Positions 62,578-64,000 of a stretch of 64,000 bases of DNA are shown one piece after another; positions within the stretch are counted from its first letter, which is position 1, and each line of letters starts with the position of its first letter. This DNA is from Bradyrhizobium sp. ORS 278. Its GTDB lineage: Bacteria > Pseudomonadota > Alphaproteobacteria > Rhizobiales > Xanthobacteraceae. Under the pieces are notes generated by a model. It saw only the letters and a program-made list of their open reading frames with translations, was not told the origin of the DNA and did not search any database. The stretch covers positions 7,377,001-7,441,000 of the forward strand of contig NC_009445.1 of assembly GCF_000026145.1 (NCBI RefSeq), written 5' to 3'. The position numbers and the translations under genes were made by a program.

Positions 62578-62585
62578 TGCAAAGC
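62569..62585. promoter_or_regulatory. Palindrome ACTTTG-N5-CAAAGC over the uppS start
   Basis: ACTTTG (62569-62574), CATTG, CAAAGC (62580-62585). It closely matches the site at 63625-63641. It overlaps the ATG of uppS and follows the regulator gene by about 30 bases. Confidence 0.6.
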
Positions 62586-62613
62586 TCCAGGTCAAAAAAA
62601 CGCGATGAAACGG

Positions 62614-62994
62614 TCAGGCGCGGCCGTGGATGAGACTGGCCGAGGATGGGGTGGGGTCCTTGCCGGCCGCCGCGGCCGCGTCGCGGACCAGCCGCTCGAG
62701 CACGGCGAGATAATCGAGGAAGCGATGACGTCCGGCCTTGGTCAGGCGACAACTCGTATGCGGCCGGTTGCCCTCGTAGCCCTTGGTGACCTCCACCAAG
62801 CCGGCTTCCTGCAGCACCTGGAGATGGCGCGACAGGTTGCCGTCGGTCAGGCCACAGAGCTGCTTGAGGTCGGCGAAGGCCAACCCCTTCGGATGTGCCA
62901 TCAACGAGGTGAGCAGGCCGAGCCGGGCCTTCTCGTGAATGACGCGGTCGAGCCCGTCATAGGAGAACGGCGCACTGCCGTCAGTCTTCGACAT
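62614..62994 (-). CDS. Winged-helix transcriptional regulator
   Basis: The 126-residue protein is a compact winged helix (HEKARLGLLTSLMAHPKGLA, FADLKQLCGLTDGNLSRHLQ, VLQEAGLVEVTKGYEG, TSCRLTKAGRHRFLDYL), similar to MarR/ArsR-type dimers that act without a large ligand domain. It overlaps the upstream membrane protein gene by 14 bases and is followed by uppS. Two similar palindromes in this operon are its probable targets. Confidence 0.88.
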   Translation of the reverse strand: MSKTDGSAPFSYDGLDRVIHEKARLGLLTSLMAHPKGLAFADLKQLCGLTDGNLSRHLQVLQEAGLVEVTKGYEGNRPHTSCRLTKAGRHRFLDYLAVLERLVRDAAAAAGKDPTPSSASLIHGRA

Positions 62995-63598
62995 CGGAAT
63001 CTCCGGTCGCGAAATACAGAATGCCGGCCATCAGCGCCTGGCCGACCGCAAAGGGCAGCCCCATCGTCCAGGGCGACAGCTGATGCGTGAGACTGCCGAG
63101 CAGCAGCACGGCGAAGCCGGCGATGAAGTAGAACGCGCCGGCCAGCGCGACCGAGCGCGGCAGCGAGCGCACCGAGGCGAAGACCCCGAGCGACATCAGG
63201 ATCTGCCACAGCCCGGGCAGCGTCCACAGCGCCTCCGGCGCGAACTTCCACAACAGCACGGCGAGCAGCACGCCGGCGATGCCCGCGGGCAGAAACTGCT
63301 CCACGGCCTGATGGATCATCGCATCGGCAAGGCCAGAATGATGCCGCTGCGACCGGGCGCGCATTTCGACCCAGATGATGATCAGCGAGACACAGGCCGC
63401 GGCCGCCCAGCCGAGCAGGAACACCAGTGGTTCGGCGGTCGGATCCAGCAGGACGAACTGCTGGACAAGCGCGGTGATCAAGGCGACGGCGGCCGTTCCG
63501 GCCATCGTTGCGGGTCCGTAGCCGCGAAACGCGGTTCCAGCGGCGAGTTGGCTGCGGATGGCGATGATGTCTGCCAGCGCCTTGTCGAGGTCGCGCAT
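62981..63598 (-). CDS. Hypothetical membrane protein upstream of the regulator
   Basis: The 205-residue protein has about six hydrophobic segments and a short cytoplasmic start (MRDLDKALADIIAIRSQLAA). The pairing with a small winged-helix regulator is seen in many bacteria, where the membrane protein is of unknown function. Start ATG 63598; a palindrome lies 27 bases upstream. First gene of the operon membrane protein-regulator-uppS. Confidence 0.82.
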   Translation of the reverse strand: MRDLDKALADIIAIRSQLAAGTAFRGYGPATMAGTAAVALITALVQQFVLLDPTAEPLVFLLGWAAAACVSLIIIWVEMRARSQRHHSGLADAMIHQAVEQFLPAGIAGVLLAVLLWKFAPEALWTLPGLWQILMSLGVFASVRSLPRSVALAGAFYFIAGFAVLLLGSLTHQLSPWTMGLPFAVGQALMAGILYFATGDSDVED

Positions 63599-63624
63599 GT
63601 CTGACGTAGGTCCCGCCCGAATTA

Positions 63625-63641
63625 ACTTTGCGATACAAAGT
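63625..63641. promoter_or_regulatory. Palindrome ACTTTG-N5-CAAAGT at the operon promoter
   Basis: ACTTTG (63625-63630), CGATA, CAAAGT (63636-63641), perfect arms. It overlaps a possible promoter (TATACA just beyond). It matches the site at 62569-62585 and suggests autoregulation by the winged-helix protein. Confidence 0.65.
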
Positions 63642-63725
63642 ATACACGATCACAAAGTCGTTGCAAGACGGCTCCTCGCGGGCGACCCGGATACCCTTGT
63701 CGGGCATCCGGACGGTCAGGACGGC

Positions 63726-64000
63726 TCAGTAGTAATTGTAGCGGTGCACGCGCTGAGGCGGCGGCATGTCGACATAGACGGTCGGGCCCCGCCGGGCCGG
63801 ATCGAACGCCACGCGCGGGTTGATGCCGCATGCGACGCCGCGCCCCGAGGCGCTCGCCTTGCATTGCTCCAAGGTCTGGTAGGAGCAGTCGCCGGGATAA
63901 CCGACACCCCTGCCCTGCACGCACCAGGGATAATCGTAGCCTCCGGCGGCGGCCGGCGTGGCGTCACCACCGCTGACGAGTGCAACGCCGACGAGGCCGG
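63726..64000 (-). CDS. DUF3551 secreted small protein, 5' end cut by window edge
   Basis: The open frame runs from the window edge to a stop at 63726, at least 91 codons. The visible part has YDYPWCVQGRGVGYPGDCSY, TLEQCKASASGRGVACGINP, and a VYVDMPPPQRVHRYNYY tail, the Cys pattern of DUF3551. The segment before it (GLVGVALVSGGDATPAAAGG) looks like the end of a signal peptide. The start codon is outside the window. Function is unknown. Confidence 0.82.
   Translation of the reverse strand, partial: GLVGVALVSGGDATPAAAGGYDYPWCVQGRGVGYPGDCSYQTLEQCKASASGRGVACGINPRVAFDPARRGPTVYVDMPPPQRVHRYNYY

Noticed and set aside
1..64000. CRISPR arrays, tRNA and rRNA genes
   Set aside because: No regularly spaced repeats of CRISPR type and no cloverleaf or rRNA-like conserved sequence was noticed on either strand by eye.

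Overview
The window looks like a chromosomal segment of a Bradyrhizobium-type alphaproteobacterium. It is very GC-rich, with long antisense shadow ORFs. It carries families usual in that genus (DUF3551, DUF3422, DUF2848, extragenic palindromes ending in TCATGCCCGGGC-like arms) and a possible CtrA-type site. No rRNA, tRNA, CRISPR array or complete insertion sequence was seen. The genus call is an inference from protein families and repeats.

Region 1 (1-17.1 kb) is an exopolysaccharide locus. It holds a polyprenyl glycosylphosphotransferase running off the left edge, an acyltransferase-like protein, a secreted clan-A glycoside hydrolase, four GT4 glycosyltransferases, a polysaccharide deacetylase, a MurJ-like flippase, a Wzy/O-antigen-ligase-like polymerase and a Wzz-type co-polymerase fused to a BY-kinase-like ATPase. 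From 15.9 to 7.4 kb the minus-strand genes overlap by a few bases, so they form one translationally coupled operon. Between 1.4 and 3 kb lie three small IS3-OrfA-like or coiled-coil ORFs, a long palindrome and a 13-bp tandem repeat.

Region 2 (17.4-26 kb) is mixed: DUF2848 and DUF3422 proteins, about 1 kb of extragenic repeats, a broken DUF5655-like gene, a Phd/VapC toxin-antitoxin pair, a sorbosone-dehydrogenase-like protein, a sirtuin and two tiny hydrophilic proteins.

Region 3 (25-30.7 kb) is a PotABCD-like ABC importer operon ending in a PuuE-like deacetylase. A divergent GntR regulator faces it, and the shared intergenic region carries two identical perfect palindromes exactly 80 bp apart.

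Region 4 (30.7-39.2 kb) has a class III adenylate cyclase, a four-gene bufferin operon (BufA precursor, DUF692/MNIO enzyme, DUF2063 partner, DoxX protein), a polytopic membrane protein and a methyltransferase-GT2 fusion.

Region 5 (39.5-53.4 kb) holds a YchJ protein, an MmcQ/YjbR protein, an alanine-rich coiled-coil protein, a sigma factor coupled to DUF2892 and AhpD-like genes, a LysE exporter, a LuxR regulator, an acyl-CoA dehydrogenase, formamidase, a TetR-DUF1348 operon with a palindromic operator, and a hybrid histidine kinase whose membrane sensor resembles the plant ethylene-receptor domain but has Arg in place of the copper-binding His.

Region 6 (53.6-64 kb) has an outer-membrane beta-barrel protein behind two tandem operators, an RbbA-type ABC exporter with its HlyD and permease partners, a TPR-GT9-like fusion, and a membrane protein/winged-helix regulator/UppS-paralogue operon with matching ACTTTG-N5-CAAAG sites at its promoter and at the uppS start. 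A DUF3551 gene is cut by the right edge.
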